From positions 1 to 56,390 of IMG/VR virus record IMGVR_UViG_3300008450_000048: a DNA stretch of 56,390 nucleotides. One strand, written 5' to 3'. Positions 1 to 9,178 of this stretch are shown one piece after another. The notes below the pieces were generated by a model, which was not told where the DNA came from, searched no databases, and saw only the letters and a program-made list of their open reading frames with translations. Positions within the stretch are counted from its first letter, which is position 1; each line of letters starts with the position of its first letter. The stretch comes from a virus. Both the position numbers and the translations under genes were made by a program.

Positions 1-114
1 CAATGCTGCGCTCCAGCTAGTAACAAAGTTTGCGTAGAACGTCCCTTCAGCATTGTTATACCAACTGCTGAAGTTCGCGCCCGTCATGCTTGCTTGATCC
101 GTTGACCTCGTCAC
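1..114. repeat. Left copy of the 114-bp terminal overlap
   Basis: Bases 1-114 are identical to 56277-56390. The repeat lies inside the adhesin gene, and the frame continues from codon 56388-56390 into codon 115-117 without a stop. This is what a circular molecule assembled with an overlap gives. A real direct terminal repeat in mid-gene is less likely. Confidence 0.9.
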
Positions 115-846
115 TTGAGAGCCGGCAGTGGCGATGTAGCTCGTTGCAAAGGAACCGGCCTCGAGCTGGGCGCCCCAGATAAAGATGCCGCTGGTGCCGT
201 CGCCTGCGTATGTGCCAGTTTGAAGGATGATCTGCAATTGACCCGAGGTGGCAGAGGACGCTGTGCCGGTCACAGAACATCTGAACCAACCATTGCCTAC
301 AGGCGTGATGCTGGTTGACGTGCCGCTGTTTAACGTAGCCGTAACAGCCGACAAGTCAAAAGTCGCCGTGATACCCCATCCACCACCGGCGTTTAACCTG
401 AAGGTCGTTCTTCCTGCGGCCTTTGCGAAGATTGAGTACGTGTAGGCTGTTCCGCTTACTGGAGCAAAAGAAACATAAGCATAGTGGGTAGAGGTAGTAG
501 CGTCTTCAGTAAGTTTGTCAGCAGTCGCATTGCCATCTGGAGAGACTTCGGTGTTTGCCGCAATGGTTGCGCCACTTTTTGTCCAAAACGCGTTATCGAA
601 CTGCTCGGAATATGTGAACAAATTTGTCCGCGACTCCTCGATCAGCAACCCCAGCGACTCCTCAGTCACCGGATCAAACGTGAAGCGAGGAACGCCCGAC
701 GCAGCCGTGCGCAGTACCCCATCCTTGTCGTAAAACGTCGCCGAGCTGGCGCGTGTGAAGGTCACACGCGGGTCGAGTGTTTTGGCGTTGGCGAAGTCCA
801 GCAGGAGTGCTGGACGAATCGCCGGGAAACTAGACGCGAGGCTCAT
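1..846 (-). CDS. Tail/appendage adhesin, N-terminal part (continues at the right end of the window)
   Basis: The ATG is at 846-844, and the frame stays open to base 1, giving about 282 codons here. Joined across the circle to 55917-56276, the protein is 401 residues. It begins MSLASSFPAIRP. It then has a beta-rich segment of the kind found in phage fibre proteins with carbohydrate-binding or LamG-like folds (motifs FDNAFW, NGWFRC and IWGAQLE). It is a clear paralogue of the protein at 54060-55907, which sits just upstream on the same strand. Its likely role is virion surface binding to host polysaccharide. The ribosome site is weak (GGGA about 9 bases before ATG). Family membership is inferred from motif style, so the exact fold is uncertain. 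Confidence 0.8.
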   Translation of the reverse strand, partial: MSLASSFPAIRPALLLDFANAKTLDPRVTFTRASSATFYDKDGVLRTAASGVPRFTFDPVTEESLGLLIEESRTNLFTYSEQFDNAFWTKSGATIAANTEVSPDGNATADKLTEDATTSTHYAYVSFAPVSGTAYTYSIFAKAAGRTTFRLNAGGGWGITATFDLSAVTATLNSGTSTSITPVGNGWFRCSVTGTASSATSGQLQIILQTGTYAGDGTSGIFIWGAQLEAGSFATSYIATAGSQVTRSTDQASMTGANFSSWYNNAEGTFYANFVTSWSAAL

Positions 847-874
847 GTTTGCTATCCCGGTTATTCAACAAACC

Positions 875-1195
875 TTATGCGCTCCAAGGAAGCGGTGGCG
901 TTACCACCGGAGGATTGATCTGATTTTGAATCTGTTGTGCTACAGCTTCTTCTGTCACATCCTTGTCCACACCATTTGCCCAAATCCAGCTTAGTACATC
1001 CTCTTGAGTTAAGTCTTCATAAGGTGTGAACTCACCACCGGCATAAGGTATCTGACAGGTGTTGATGACACTTGCAGAATAGTCACCCTCTGTACCAGCG
1101 CAAGTCCAGTGAACATTAAAAACCACATCTGCATTACCCTGCTCTTGTGGGTAGCAGTCCATCGCGGTGACTGACCAAGTAATCGTTGTTGCCAT
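875..1195 (-). CDS. Small conserved virion-associated protein (DUF7936-like)
   Basis: A 106-residue protein starting MATTITWSV. I chose the second of two adjacent ATGs because AGGAGG lies five bases before it; the first is only two bases away. Visible features are a beta-rich N-terminal half (GDYSASV), a central acidic patch (PYEDLTQEDVLSWIW) and a Pro-rich tail ending PPLPWSA. The pattern matches a small family commonly placed beside phage tail-fibre genes. Its function is not known. It lies between the large tail fibre and the adhesin, so a role in tail-appendage assembly is plausible. Confidence 0.7.
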   Translation of the reverse strand: MATTITWSVTAMDCYPQEQGNADVVFNVHWTCAGTEGDYSASVINTCQIPYAGGEFTPYEDLTQEDVLSWIWANGVDKDVTEEAVAQQIQNQINPPVVTPPLPWSA

Positions 1196-1207
1196 CATTA
1201 CCTCCTA

Positions 1208-4200
1208 TTAACTCAATCTGTAAACCGTAAAGGTGTTTGCTGCTGTTCTGCGGATTCTGAAGTGCGCTGAAACTCCTGTTGCAATTGTCAACGTACCTAA
1301 AGTGGTGTTGCCGTTAGCGCCAATAGTAATCGTGCCAGAAGCCGTATTAATAACCCACCAATCAAGGGCTACGTTATTTGCTGACCAAGTTAAAGCGCCT
1401 TCAATATCTGTTCCTGTGGGCAGGGTAATGGTGTAAGTCGTGCCTGTTGTGTTCAGAATACCTGTAATCAGTTCAGCGCCGGTCAGAGTAGCCAAAGCCG
1501 CTTTTGAAGTCGGTGCGCCCTGATAGGGCATGACAAGGTTACTGTTGAATTGCGTAATACCGGCGTTGTTGATGCGCATCCGCTCCGTAGACGAACTGCC
1601 GCCATCTGCCGTCGTACTGAATACCAAACGGCCCGGCATGTCGTTCGTGCCGGGGGTGCCGTCTACTTGAGCAGAGATTTGCGCGGCGCGAATAAACGCA
1701 GTGCCGTCTGCGCCCCACCATCTTAAATACCCAAGGTCGTCCCCAGACGCGACAACAGTCAAGCTTCCGTCCGTAGTTCCGCGAGACCGTTTAATGTCAA
1801 CAATAGACGCAGCGGTGGCGGTGGTTCCTGAATACGCTACAGAGGACAGCCCCGGAAATACACCTGAACCTGTTGCAACTACTGCTAGTTTTTGTTCACT
1901 AGAAATATTATTCGCAGTAGCCGTCGTACCCACCAACAACCGCCCACTCGCATCCAACGTCATCGCTTGGGTGAAGGTGATGGCGTTACCTGCGGTGCCG
2001 GATGGGGCAATAGACCAAGAATGTTTACCATCCTGCATTTGATAAGCAGTGGCAAAATCAGAAGTAATGTATTGCGTATTTCCGGTTACAACGTAAGCGT
2101 TTGAAAATAAATACAACGCTTCTGTGTCATTTCGTCCGGTGATAACTCCGGTATCGCCCAACTGCAAGGCATTGTAGTTACTAGACCAAGCACTCGGCGT
2201 AACGCCCAAGCCGAGGTTGCCGGAAGCATCCTTCACGATCTGGCCATTGCCGATCGTCAGCACATCGCTTGCGCCGTTGATGTTCGCTACGTTGATCGAC
2301 GCGCTGTCCTGATACGCCATCGAACCCAAGTACTGGTTCAGCGGAATCTGGTTCGCTGCCGTGCCAACGTCGTACTGCGAGGCCACCAGGTACTGGGTGC
2401 TGCCGACGGTTTCGCTGATCGTGCCGCCAGAAACAACAGTCGAGGTATTGGTGTTGGTAGTGGTACCGACAGTCAACCGGCTGTTGGAATCCAGCGTCAT
2501 CGCCTGTGTGAAGGTGATGGTGTTACCTGCCGTGCCGGAGGGGGCGGTTGACCACCGATGTTGACCACCGGTTTGCTGATAATGAGTTGCTGCTGCTGTG
2601 GCAGCGTAAATCCAGTTTGTTCCGTCGTAGTAAGCGTTGGAGGTGAAATATGAATTATTTGCGCTAAATGCCGCAATAGAAGTTCCCAACCTACTTACTT
2701 CAATCACTCTAGTTCCAACCCACGCACTCGGCACAACACCCAAGCCGAGGTTGCCTGCGCTGTCGATGCGCATGCGTTCGGTGTACGAAGCAGACGCAGT
2801 TCTAACACCAAACACCATGTCTGGAGTAAATCCAGATGCTTTACTTACGGCTCCCATGTAAGCATAGTGCCCAGCAGATGTTCCACCTAACGCGCCGACA
2901 ACTATGCCACTAAACTTATCAGCGGCTGCTGTATTGTTATTAAAGCAAAATAAATTATATCCAGCAGGAGCTGCTGTTGAAGCCCCAGAAGCTGCATAGG
3001 ATGTGTTATCAACCAGATTGAAATTAACAATCCCGCCATCCAATACGAATTTATAGCCTGCGGTATTGCTGGTTGTGCCAACCAGCACATTCCCCGCAAA
3101 GTAGTTCGCCGCCGTCCCCGACGCATAGATGTTCCACTTGTTCGTGCCGGAGGAAACTAGCGAGGTGATGCCGAAGTTGTTTGTGCCTTCGCTTAAATCT
3201 GGTATTTGGATAGCGTGGGCATTTGTAATTGTTGAACCCGCGCCTTTGGCAGTGACAGAGGCTTGTAGTCCATAAACATTGGCAATTGTCGTAGCGGCAG
3301 CGGCTGAACTTGCATAGGCAGCAACACCAGTAATAGATGACGCATCTGAACTACCTCTATAACCAAATGTTGAAATTGATGCTTGAGATTGGCTTGCCCC
3401 TACTGTGGGTTTTTGAACAAAAATATTTATGTTTTGGTTTGGCGCAACTCCCACCCCCATATAACCATTCACCGTCACGGTGTCGGTTGAAGCATCGCCA
3501 AGGGTGGTGTTGCCAGTGACGGTTAATGTTGGCGTAGTCAGCGCACCGGTCATGGTGTCGCCAGCCTTCAGAACATAAGCAGCACCAGGCAGGTAAGCCG
3601 CTACCCAAGCCGAGCCGTTGTAAACGCGCATTTCACCGACCGTGCTGTTGAAGTACAGCGCACCCGTCAGCAGCGCATTGCCATCATTGTCTACCGTCGG
3701 ATTGCTGGTCTTCGATCCAAGGTAGCGATCGTCAAACGAGTCGTAAGCCGCCTCAGCAGCGTTCGCACTTGCAAGCGCAGCACTCGCAGAACCCGATGCG
3801 CTTGTCGCGCTGTTAGCAGCATTGTTCGCGCTGGTCGCGGCCGCCGAAGCAGAAGCCGCGGCGCTGGTCGCCGAGCCAAGGATCGAGTCAACGTAGAACT
3901 TTGTGGCCGCATCCTGGTTCGCAGTCGGATCAGCCATGCTCACGATCTTCTGCGAACCCATGTTGATCTGGCCCGACATAGTGCCGCCGGCCTTCGCCAG
4001 CAGAGTGCCGACCGTCGTGTCGATCTCGGTCTTTGTGTACGCGTCCGTGATGCCGTAGCCGGCGATCGTCGTCGGGTTCGTACCTGCCGTCACTCGGCCA
4101 TACACGTCCACCGTCACCGACCGGTAGGTCGCAGCCGTCACACCGGTTGTCGCCAGATCAATGTTGTCAGTGTTGACCACGATGCGGCTGCTTGACGCCG

Positions 4201-5356
4201 TGCCCACATCCAGCGTGTTGCCGGTCTTCGTCAGACCCGCGCCAGCCGTGATCTGGCCTGCGCCGGAGAACTGCTCAAAGGTGATCGCGGTCGACCCCAG
4301 CGTGCCGCCTGCAGAGACCGTGCAGACCCAGCCAGAGTTGTCGTTGACCGTGCCCTGCTCCACGAACACAAACGCACCAGGCAGCTCGGCCCATGAATCC
4401 GCATCGGTGGATCGGGTCCAGCTGCCGGCCGCGACCACGTAGATGCCGTTTGCTGATGCCGTGGACTGGTTCTTGACCAGCACCCGGTCGCCAGCAATGA
4501 CCGCCACGCCGTCAATCGTCTGCGTGCCTGACAGGGTGATGTTGGCCGTCGTTGCCGCAACCACGCTGGCCTTGACATCCAGACCCTGCGCCACGCCGTC
4601 CACATAAGCCTTGGTCGCCGCATCCGCATCCGCGGTCGGTGTGCCCAGGCCCGTGATCTTGTTGGTGCCCATCGCGATGGCGCCAGACATGGTGCCGCCG
4701 GACAAGTTGAGCTTGAGTGCGAGTCCCGTGTCGACGTAGCCCTTCGTTGCCGCATCGCTTGCGTTCGTCGGCGTAGACAGGCCAGTGATCGTCCCAGCCG
4801 TGCCGGAACTCATGTCCAGCGTGCCGGTGATGGTCACATTGTTGAACGTGCTCGTGCCGCTGTTGGCGGTCACGTTACCGGTCACGTTGCCGGTCAGGTC
4901 GCCCGTCACGTTGCCGGTCACATTGCCGGTGACGTTGCCCGTCAGATTGCCGGTAAAGCCAGAGCTGGCAGAGACCGTCGTAAACGCGCCAGACGCAGGT
5001 GTGGTGCCGCCAATGGTCGTGCCGTTGATCGTGCCGCCTGCGATCGTCACAGCCGATCCCAGGTTCACCGCACCGTTTGCCGACAGCGTGGTGAAGCTAC
5101 CGGCGGCTCGAGTCGTCGCGCCAATCGGCGTGCTGTCGAGCGTTGAAGCGGTAATCGCAAGCGCCTGCAGTGCCGACGAAGCAATCAGCGCATCGCCAGC
5201 CGCATTGACCATCGCCACCTTGTAGCCATTGCCAGTCAAGGTGGGGAGCTTGGCAAAGCCAGCCGTTACAAGATCCAGCTCCGCACGCAGCGCCGCCGAT
5301 GAGCCTGGTGCATTGGGTGCCGGATAGGCGGAATGGTTGTAGTAGCTGTTTGGCAT
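1208..5356 (-). CDS. Large tail fibre protein
   Basis: A protein of 1382 residues. The N-terminus (MPNSYYNHSAYPAPNAPGSS) is typical of podovirus fibres. Next come repeated trimeric-fibre motifs: VTGNVTGN repeats near residue 140, and repeated copies of DAATKxYVD with GGTMSG. After an Ala/Ser-rich coiled stretch near residue 500, the motif DDRYLGSKTSNPTVDNDGN is followed by GEMRVYNGSAWV. The C-terminal half holds several copies of a module containing ERMRIDSAGNLGLG and SAWVGTRV-like strings. It should form the long receptor-binding fibre. No self-cleaving chaperone domain is visible at the C-terminus. It overlaps the upstream gene by one base (TAATG), so translation is coupled. Confidence 0.9.
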   Translation of the reverse strand: MPNSYYNHSAYPAPNAPGSSAALRAELDLVTAGFAKLPTLTGNGYKVAMVNAAGDALIASSALQALAITASTLDSTPIGATTRAAGSFTTLSANGAVNLGSAVTIAGGTINGTTIGGTTPASGAFTTVSASSGFTGNLTGNVTGNVTGNVTGDLTGNVTGNVTANSGTSTFNNVTITGTLDMSSGTAGTITGLSTPTNASDAATKGYVDTGLALKLNLSGGTMSGAIAMGTNKITGLGTPTADADAATKAYVDGVAQGLDVKASVVAATTANITLSGTQTIDGVAVIAGDRVLVKNQSTASANGIYVVAAGSWTRSTDADSWAELPGAFVFVEQGTVNDNSGWVCTVSAGGTLGSTAITFEQFSGAGQITAGAGLTKTGNTLDVGTASSSRIVVNTDNIDLATTGVTAATYRSVTVDVYGRVTAGTNPTTIAGYGITDAYTKTEIDTTVGTLLAKAGGTMSGQINMGSQKIVSMADPTANQDAATKFYVDSILGSATSAAASASAAATSANNAANSATSASGSASAALASANAAEAAYDSFDDRYLGSKTSNPTVDNDGNALLTGALYFNSTVGEMRVYNGSAWVAAYLPGAAYVLKAGDTMTGALTTPTLTVTGNTTLGDASTDTVTVNGYMGVGVAPNQNINIFVQKPTVGASQSQASISTFGYRGSSDASSITGVAAYASSAAAATTIANVYGLQASVTAKGAGSTITNAHAIQIPDLSEGTNNFGITSLVSSGTNKWNIYASGTAANYFAGNVLVGTTSNTAGYKFVLDGGIVNFNLVDNTSYAASGASTAAPAGYNLFCFNNNTAAADKFSGIVVGALGGTSAGHYAYMGAVSKASGFTPDMVFGVRTASASYTERMRIDSAGNLGLGVVPSAWVGTRVIEVSRLGTSIAAFSANNSYFTSNAYYDGTNWIYAATAAATHYQQTGGQHRWSTAPSGTAGNTITFTQAMTLDSNSRLTVGTTTNTNTSTVVSGGTISETVGSTQYLVASQYDVGTAANQIPLNQYLGSMAYQDSASINVANINGASDVLTIGNGQIVKDASGNLGLGVTPSAWSSNYNALQLGDTGVITGRNDTEALYLFSNAYVVTGNTQYITSDFATAYQMQDGKHSWSIAPSGTAGNAITFTQAMTLDASGRLLVGTTATANNISSEQKLAVVATGSGVFPGLSSVAYSGTTATAASIVDIKRSRGTTDGSLTVVASGDDLGYLRWWGADGTAFIRAAQISAQVDGTPGTNDMPGRLVFSTTADGGSSSTERMRINNAGITQFNSNLVMPYQGAPTSKAALATLTGAELITGILNTTGTTYTITLPTGTDIEGALTWSANNVALDWWVINTASGTITIGANGNTTLGTLTIATGVSAHFRIRRTAANTFTVYRLS

Positions 5357-7404
5357 TATCGAAGCCCTCGGCGCATTGAATAGTGGACGATCACGGTGTT
5401 CACCGTGAACGGTTTAAACAGGTTGGACACAGACGAAATACGGATGGCGATGTTCTCAGCCGTTCCCGTCACCTCAACCTCGGACGGCGAAATGTCGCGG
5501 CCATCCCAGACAAAGTTGTCCCAAGTGAATGAGTCCCAATAGGACGAACGCAAGTCGTTGCCATAGACCTGGTCAGCTGGCTGTTCAAGCTCAGACGTGC
5601 GATATCCAAGGTCATACGCAAACGAAAATTCAGCATACGAATCACCCGTCAGCTCCACGCTGGCGCGGCGATACCGCTTCAAAATCCGCGGCGAGTTGAT
5701 GCTGTTGTAAACCAATGTGATATTTGCGGAGATGTCTGCACCATCAAACGAAGTGCCAGCATCCAGCGTGTAAACGAATCCATTGGTCGATCCAAAATAC
5801 GAAGTCTCCGCACCGTCCGCATTACTGCCTTCTGAACAGCAGGTCACAGGGTTTGGAAACTGAACCGGGCCAGAACCAATCAGCTTGCCGTTGGCGACCG
5901 TCATGTAAAGCCCGGTGCCGTCACTGAAGAAAAGCCTGTACTGCCCCTTTTCGCGGTTCAGCACCGACGCTGTTGCCAACTGCCGACGAGCCTGGATGAA
6001 CGGACGGATGTTCATCGTCATTGAGTTCGACAGGAAGTTGCCGAAGTTCAGTGTCGTGGACATGCCCATCACGCCGCGCTGAGAGAGCGCATACGTCTGG
6101 TCAAGGTTTTGCGCGGTGTAACGCATCGCACCGCTGGCATTGTTAAAGTTCGACAGCTTGAAATCCGCTTCGCTGGAGCCGTACAGGATCGATGTTTCGT
6201 TTTCCGTGTAGACGCCTAGCGCGCCGCTTGTCTGGTCGCCTGGCAACTGCGGCAAGTTCGTGATGTCGTCATTCATCGCGATCTCGCCAGCACCCAGCAC
6301 CGGATCCCAGACGTAGGGATTGCCAATGCCAGAAAACTGCAGCGAGTGCCCGAAAGCTAAGAACAGATGCTGCTTGTGCGCGGCGATGCAGGTCGGCGCG
6401 TCCGGCGACATGGCGGTCGCAATCGGCACCAGGTACGTGCCGTCAAACTCAAATGCCCGGTTCTTGCCGTCGCAGAAGTACAGCTTCTGATTCGTCTGGC
6501 CGCCACCAAAGTTGGCAATGACTGTCTGCACTCGACCGTCTGCCGCCCAGGTCATCTGACTCTGCGTGCCGTTGGCCAGTGCGTACTTCGTCCCCCCGAC
6601 GTTGATGTGCTCGTTGTTTACAAAAGTTCCGGTCACCGAAGTGAAGATGATCCGGCCAGACGCATGCGGAGATCCGCCCCAAGCCCCGCCGGTGACGATC
6701 ACACGCCGGGCGATGCCTGTCGCGCCACTGGTGCCGCCGACAACGGTCGTGCCCTCAGCAATCTCTGTCGTGCCATCATCAAACGCCAGCTCAATGCCAA
6801 GCGTGACCGCAGTCCATCCACTGCCGCTGGACTTGTACATCGCCAGCGCCGTGCCGCCTACATTGTTTCGCCATGCATAGACATTGCCTTTGTAGTAGAC
6901 AACGCCTCGCACGGGACCGGAGCCAGGGACTGCCTGAATGTCAGACCTGTAGGCATCTGCCGCCAGCGCCTTGTAAGTCGCATCCAGTAAGCCATCAGCA
7001 ACCAGGTTGGAAATTGAGTTGATTGTGCCGACGTTGCTCGCGCCAACCAGCAGACCTTCTGACTCGAGAAACGTGCCAGTCTCTTTGGTGATGACAACAT
7101 CTCCACCAGAGACAGCAATAACCCGTCCGGTCGCAGATGATGTGTAGCCGGTGACGGTATTGCCTACCGCTACAGCACCAGTCAGTGTGCAGCTCAGTAC
7201 GCTGTACAGCGCAGCAGACGGCGCAGGGCGCCCATCAAACCGCTCATAGCCTGCAATGCGGGTATAGCCACCCGTGATCGAGCATTCAAAGTTTGCGCCA
7301 CGGCGCATGACGCCAGGCGGCAACGACAGCGTTGGCGTGACCTGATCCAAGCCGCCGTTCAGGCGGATCAAATCGTATCTAACCTGCGGTAGCGCCAAGC
7401 CCAT
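5356..7404 (-). CDS. Tail tube/nozzle-like virion structural protein
   Basis: A protein of 682 residues, MGLALPQVRYDLIRLNGGLDQ. It is beta-rich throughout with propeller-like blades (FDGTYLVPI, IAAHKQHLFLAFG, YFGSTNGFVYTLD) and no membrane segment. Proteins of this size and make-up, next to a head-tail adaptor and upstream of the fibre, usually form the distal tail tube or nozzle of podoviruses and carry the fibres. The assignment rests on position and composition rather than on a diagnostic motif. It lies 11 bases after the adaptor gene and overlaps the fibre start. Confidence 0.65.
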   Translation of the reverse strand: MGLALPQVRYDLIRLNGGLDQVTPTLSLPPGVMRRGANFECSITGGYTRIAGYERFDGRPAPSAALYSVLSCTLTGAVAVGNTVTGYTSSATGRVIAVSGGDVVITKETGTFLESEGLLVGASNVGTINSISNLVADGLLDATYKALAADAYRSDIQAVPGSGPVRGVVYYKGNVYAWRNNVGGTALAMYKSSGSGWTAVTLGIELAFDDGTTEIAEGTTVVGGTSGATGIARRVIVTGGAWGGSPHASGRIIFTSVTGTFVNNEHINVGGTKYALANGTQSQMTWAADGRVQTVIANFGGGQTNQKLYFCDGKNRAFEFDGTYLVPIATAMSPDAPTCIAAHKQHLFLAFGHSLQFSGIGNPYVWDPVLGAGEIAMNDDITNLPQLPGDQTSGALGVYTENETSILYGSSEADFKLSNFNNASGAMRYTAQNLDQTYALSQRGVMGMSTTLNFGNFLSNSMTMNIRPFIQARRQLATASVLNREKGQYRLFFSDGTGLYMTVANGKLIGSGPVQFPNPVTCCSEGSNADGAETSYFGSTNGFVYTLDAGTSFDGADISANITLVYNSINSPRILKRYRRASVELTGDSYAEFSFAYDLGYRTSELEQPADQVYGNDLRSSYWDSFTWDNFVWDGRDISPSEVEVTGTAENIAIRISSVSNLFKPFTVNTVIVHYSMRRGLR

Positions 7405-7415
7405 GTGTCAGTGCC

Positions 7416-8111
7416 TCAAGCCAACGGATTGCCCAAATAAACTTCCTGCAGCTGCTCACGCTCGAGCTGAGTCAGAAGGTTCTGATACTCCTGCTGACCG
7501 TGCTGTATGACTTCTGCAGCCGCTTCAAATAAGCCATACGAGATCATCGCCTTGTAGACGATCATCATGTGGTACGCATCTGGAATGTCTGGCGAGTCGC
7601 CATCGTTGACTAGCGCGTACGGCTTTTTCTGGTACTCACCTGTAATCAGGTAAACGTCGTCAGGGATCTGGCCAAGCATGATGGCCTTGCCCTGCGGGTT
7701 CTCGCCGAACACCACCGGACGGCCATTGACCTGCAAGTTGAAGCGGTACGTGTTGCGAAACACGTAGTACTCCCACTCCACCAGCCACTGCTCGTCCTGA
7801 ATGCCGATGCTCTGCTTCTGGCAGCGGAACGTGTCCTTGTACCAATAGCGAAGGTCCGTCATCAGGTTGCCAGTCAGCTGGTTTGTGATCGCCGTCGGCA
7901 GGTAGTCACCAGTACCGGCGACCGTCTCCCACTGAAACTTTTGACGCATCCAGTTCCAGGTGTTGTGCAGGCCTTGAATTTCCAGCCACGCTGAGTTGAC
8001 CCAGTTCACCAAACGCAGGTTGGCGCCGCTCTGCGCTAGAACCGAAGACGGTCCCGTGCCAGATGCACCAACTTCGGAACTGAGTCGCTGAACGAGCTGG
8101 AGGTAGTTCAT
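7416..8111 (-). CDS. Head-tail adaptor protein (tail tubular A / gp4-like)
   Basis: A protein of 231 residues, MNYLQLVQRLSSEVGASGTG. The N-terminal helix followed by RLVNWVNSAWLEIQ and, later, W-rich strands (WNWMRQKFQWE, RYWYKDTFRC) is the pattern of the phage adaptor family. These adaptors form a ring under the portal and close the DNA channel. The C-terminal helical part (YHMMIVYKAMISYG, then QQEYQNLLTQLERE) also fits. It lies between a small head gene and the tail-tube gene, as in many podoviruses. Confidence 0.75.
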   Translation of the reverse strand: MNYLQLVQRLSSEVGASGTGPSSVLAQSGANLRLVNWVNSAWLEIQGLHNTWNWMRQKFQWETVAGTGDYLPTAITNQLTGNLMTDLRYWYKDTFRCQKQSIGIQDEQWLVEWEYYVFRNTYRFNLQVNGRPVVFGENPQGKAIMLGQIPDDVYLITGEYQKKPYALVNDGDSPDIPDAYHMMIVYKAMISYGLFEAAAEVIQHGQQEYQNLLTQLEREQLQEVYLGNPLA

Positions 8112-8114
8112 GTC

Positions 8115-8588
8115 TTACACCGGGTTAGCAAGCATCTTGCGCAGCCAAGGCGCGCCCTGCTTCGGATTCGGATCGTGCGATACAGAGAACGGATACGTAA
8201 GCGACAAGACGTTTTCCTCTTGGAAGCCCATCGAACCATCCTGGTTGACGATCTTCTTCTGACGAACACGCGACTGCTTGGCTTGCGCCAATACAGCAAC
8301 GTGATACCTACGCAGCTTCTGAGGCTCACCGTTGCGCATCAGCAGACGATAGTCACCGTTGACATTCACCTCACAAAACTGCGGGTCGTTCTCATTGCCC
8401 GGTTCCATCAGGATGACTTCCATTTCGTCTCGCATGAAAGCTTCTTCATCCAGTGCATCAGTGCTCAGCACTCGATCAGTGTCGACTTCATGGCCGCCTT
8501 TTGTGGCTTCCGCCGCGGGCTGCACCTTGTTCACGATCTCCACGTCCTCAGACGAGACACCGCGCTTGCGCTCGTAGGTATTGGTCAT
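8115..8588 (-). CDS. Unrecognised head-region protein
   Basis: A protein of 157 residues, MTNTYERKRGVSS. The first 70 residues are charged and probably disordered. The middle (CEVNVNGDYRLLMRNGEPQKLRRYHVAVL) is a mixed alpha/beta segment with an AQAKQSRVRQKK basic helix. The C-terminus ends in KMLANPV. No family motif is recognised. It lies between the capsid cluster terminator and the adaptor gene, with three bases between it and the adaptor. A small structural or completion role is inferred from position only. Confidence 0.65.
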   Translation of the reverse strand: MTNTYERKRGVSSEDVEIVNKVQPAAEATKGGHEVDTDRVLSTDALDEEAFMRDEMEVILMEPGNENDPQFCEVNVNGDYRLLMRNGEPQKLRRYHVAVLAQAKQSRVRQKKIVNQDGSMGFQEENVLSLTYPFSVSHDPNPKQGAPWLRKMLANPV

Positions 8589-8612
8589 TGCTTAGTCTCC
8601 GTTACGTTAATC

Positions 8613-8645
8613 AAAGCAGGGAGCTGCCCGAAGGCAGCCCCCTTT
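8613..8645 (-). terminator. Intrinsic terminator after the capsid/decoration genes
   Basis: On the minus strand a 10-bp stem (8619-8628 with 8633-8642; one G-U pair) is closed by a UUCG tetraloop and followed by UGCUUUG. It lies just after the stop of the decoration-like gene and before the next gene. It probably limits read-through from the highly expressed capsid genes. Confidence 0.7.
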
Positions 8646-8651
8646 GCCGAC

Positions 8652-9167
8652 TTAGGCAGTCAGCGGGTTGGCCGGCATGTCGGCCAGGTTGTAGAAGGTG
8701 TCGGTGACACCCGCTGCCGACAGGTCGGTGCCGCCAGGAGTGAATGCCGTACCAGCGGTCAGCGCGATGCGCAGGCCACCGATCGGGCAAACACCAGCCG
8801 GAGCGTCAGGCCACTGCAGAGCAACGCGGCCGGCAGCCAGCTCGACGTTGTCCACGATCGGACCCGGCAGGATCGACACAGCACCAGCAGCATTCAGGAA
8901 GATGCCGTAAATACGAGTCGAACCATTCACGCCGCCGGTGAAGCCACCGTTGACGGCCTGAATACCACCGGCAGCAGCTTGATACACGGTAGGACCGCTG
9001 TAGCTGATGGCGATGTTGTCGGTGATGGCTTTCGAATAAAAACGACCATCGATGATGTAGTTGATGGCAGCAGCGATTTGGATGGTGTTGGCGTTGGTGC
9101 CTTCAGCCAGTTCGCCGCTGTTCAGAGCCATGGTCAAGCCACGGTTGAGAGATTGATTGTCAGACAT
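8652..9167 (-). CDS. Capsid decoration/head stabilising-like protein
   Basis: A protein of 171 residues, MSDNQSLNRGLTMALNSGEL. The N-terminal helix is followed by beta-rich sequence (NIAISYSGPTVYQ, STRIYGIFLNAAG, GRVALQW), with little charge and many Gly/Ala. Its place after the major capsid gene, with a strong terminator behind it, suggests an abundant head protein such as a decoration or cement protein. No diagnostic motif is recognised. An HNH gene separates it from the capsid gene. Confidence 0.65.
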   Translation of the reverse strand: MSDNQSLNRGLTMALNSGELAEGTNANTIQIAAAINYIIDGRFYSKAITDNIAISYSGPTVYQAAAGGIQAVNGGFTGGVNGSTRIYGIFLNAAGAVSILPGPIVDNVELAAGRVALQWPDAPAGVCPIGGLRIALTAGTAFTPGGTDLSAAGVTDTFYNLADMPANPLTA

Positions 9168-9178
9168 GATGTGTCCTT

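Noticed and set aside
1-114. Genuine direct terminal repeats of a linear virion genome
   Set aside because: The repeat lies in mid-gene and the frame continues across the join, which fits assembly of a circle better.
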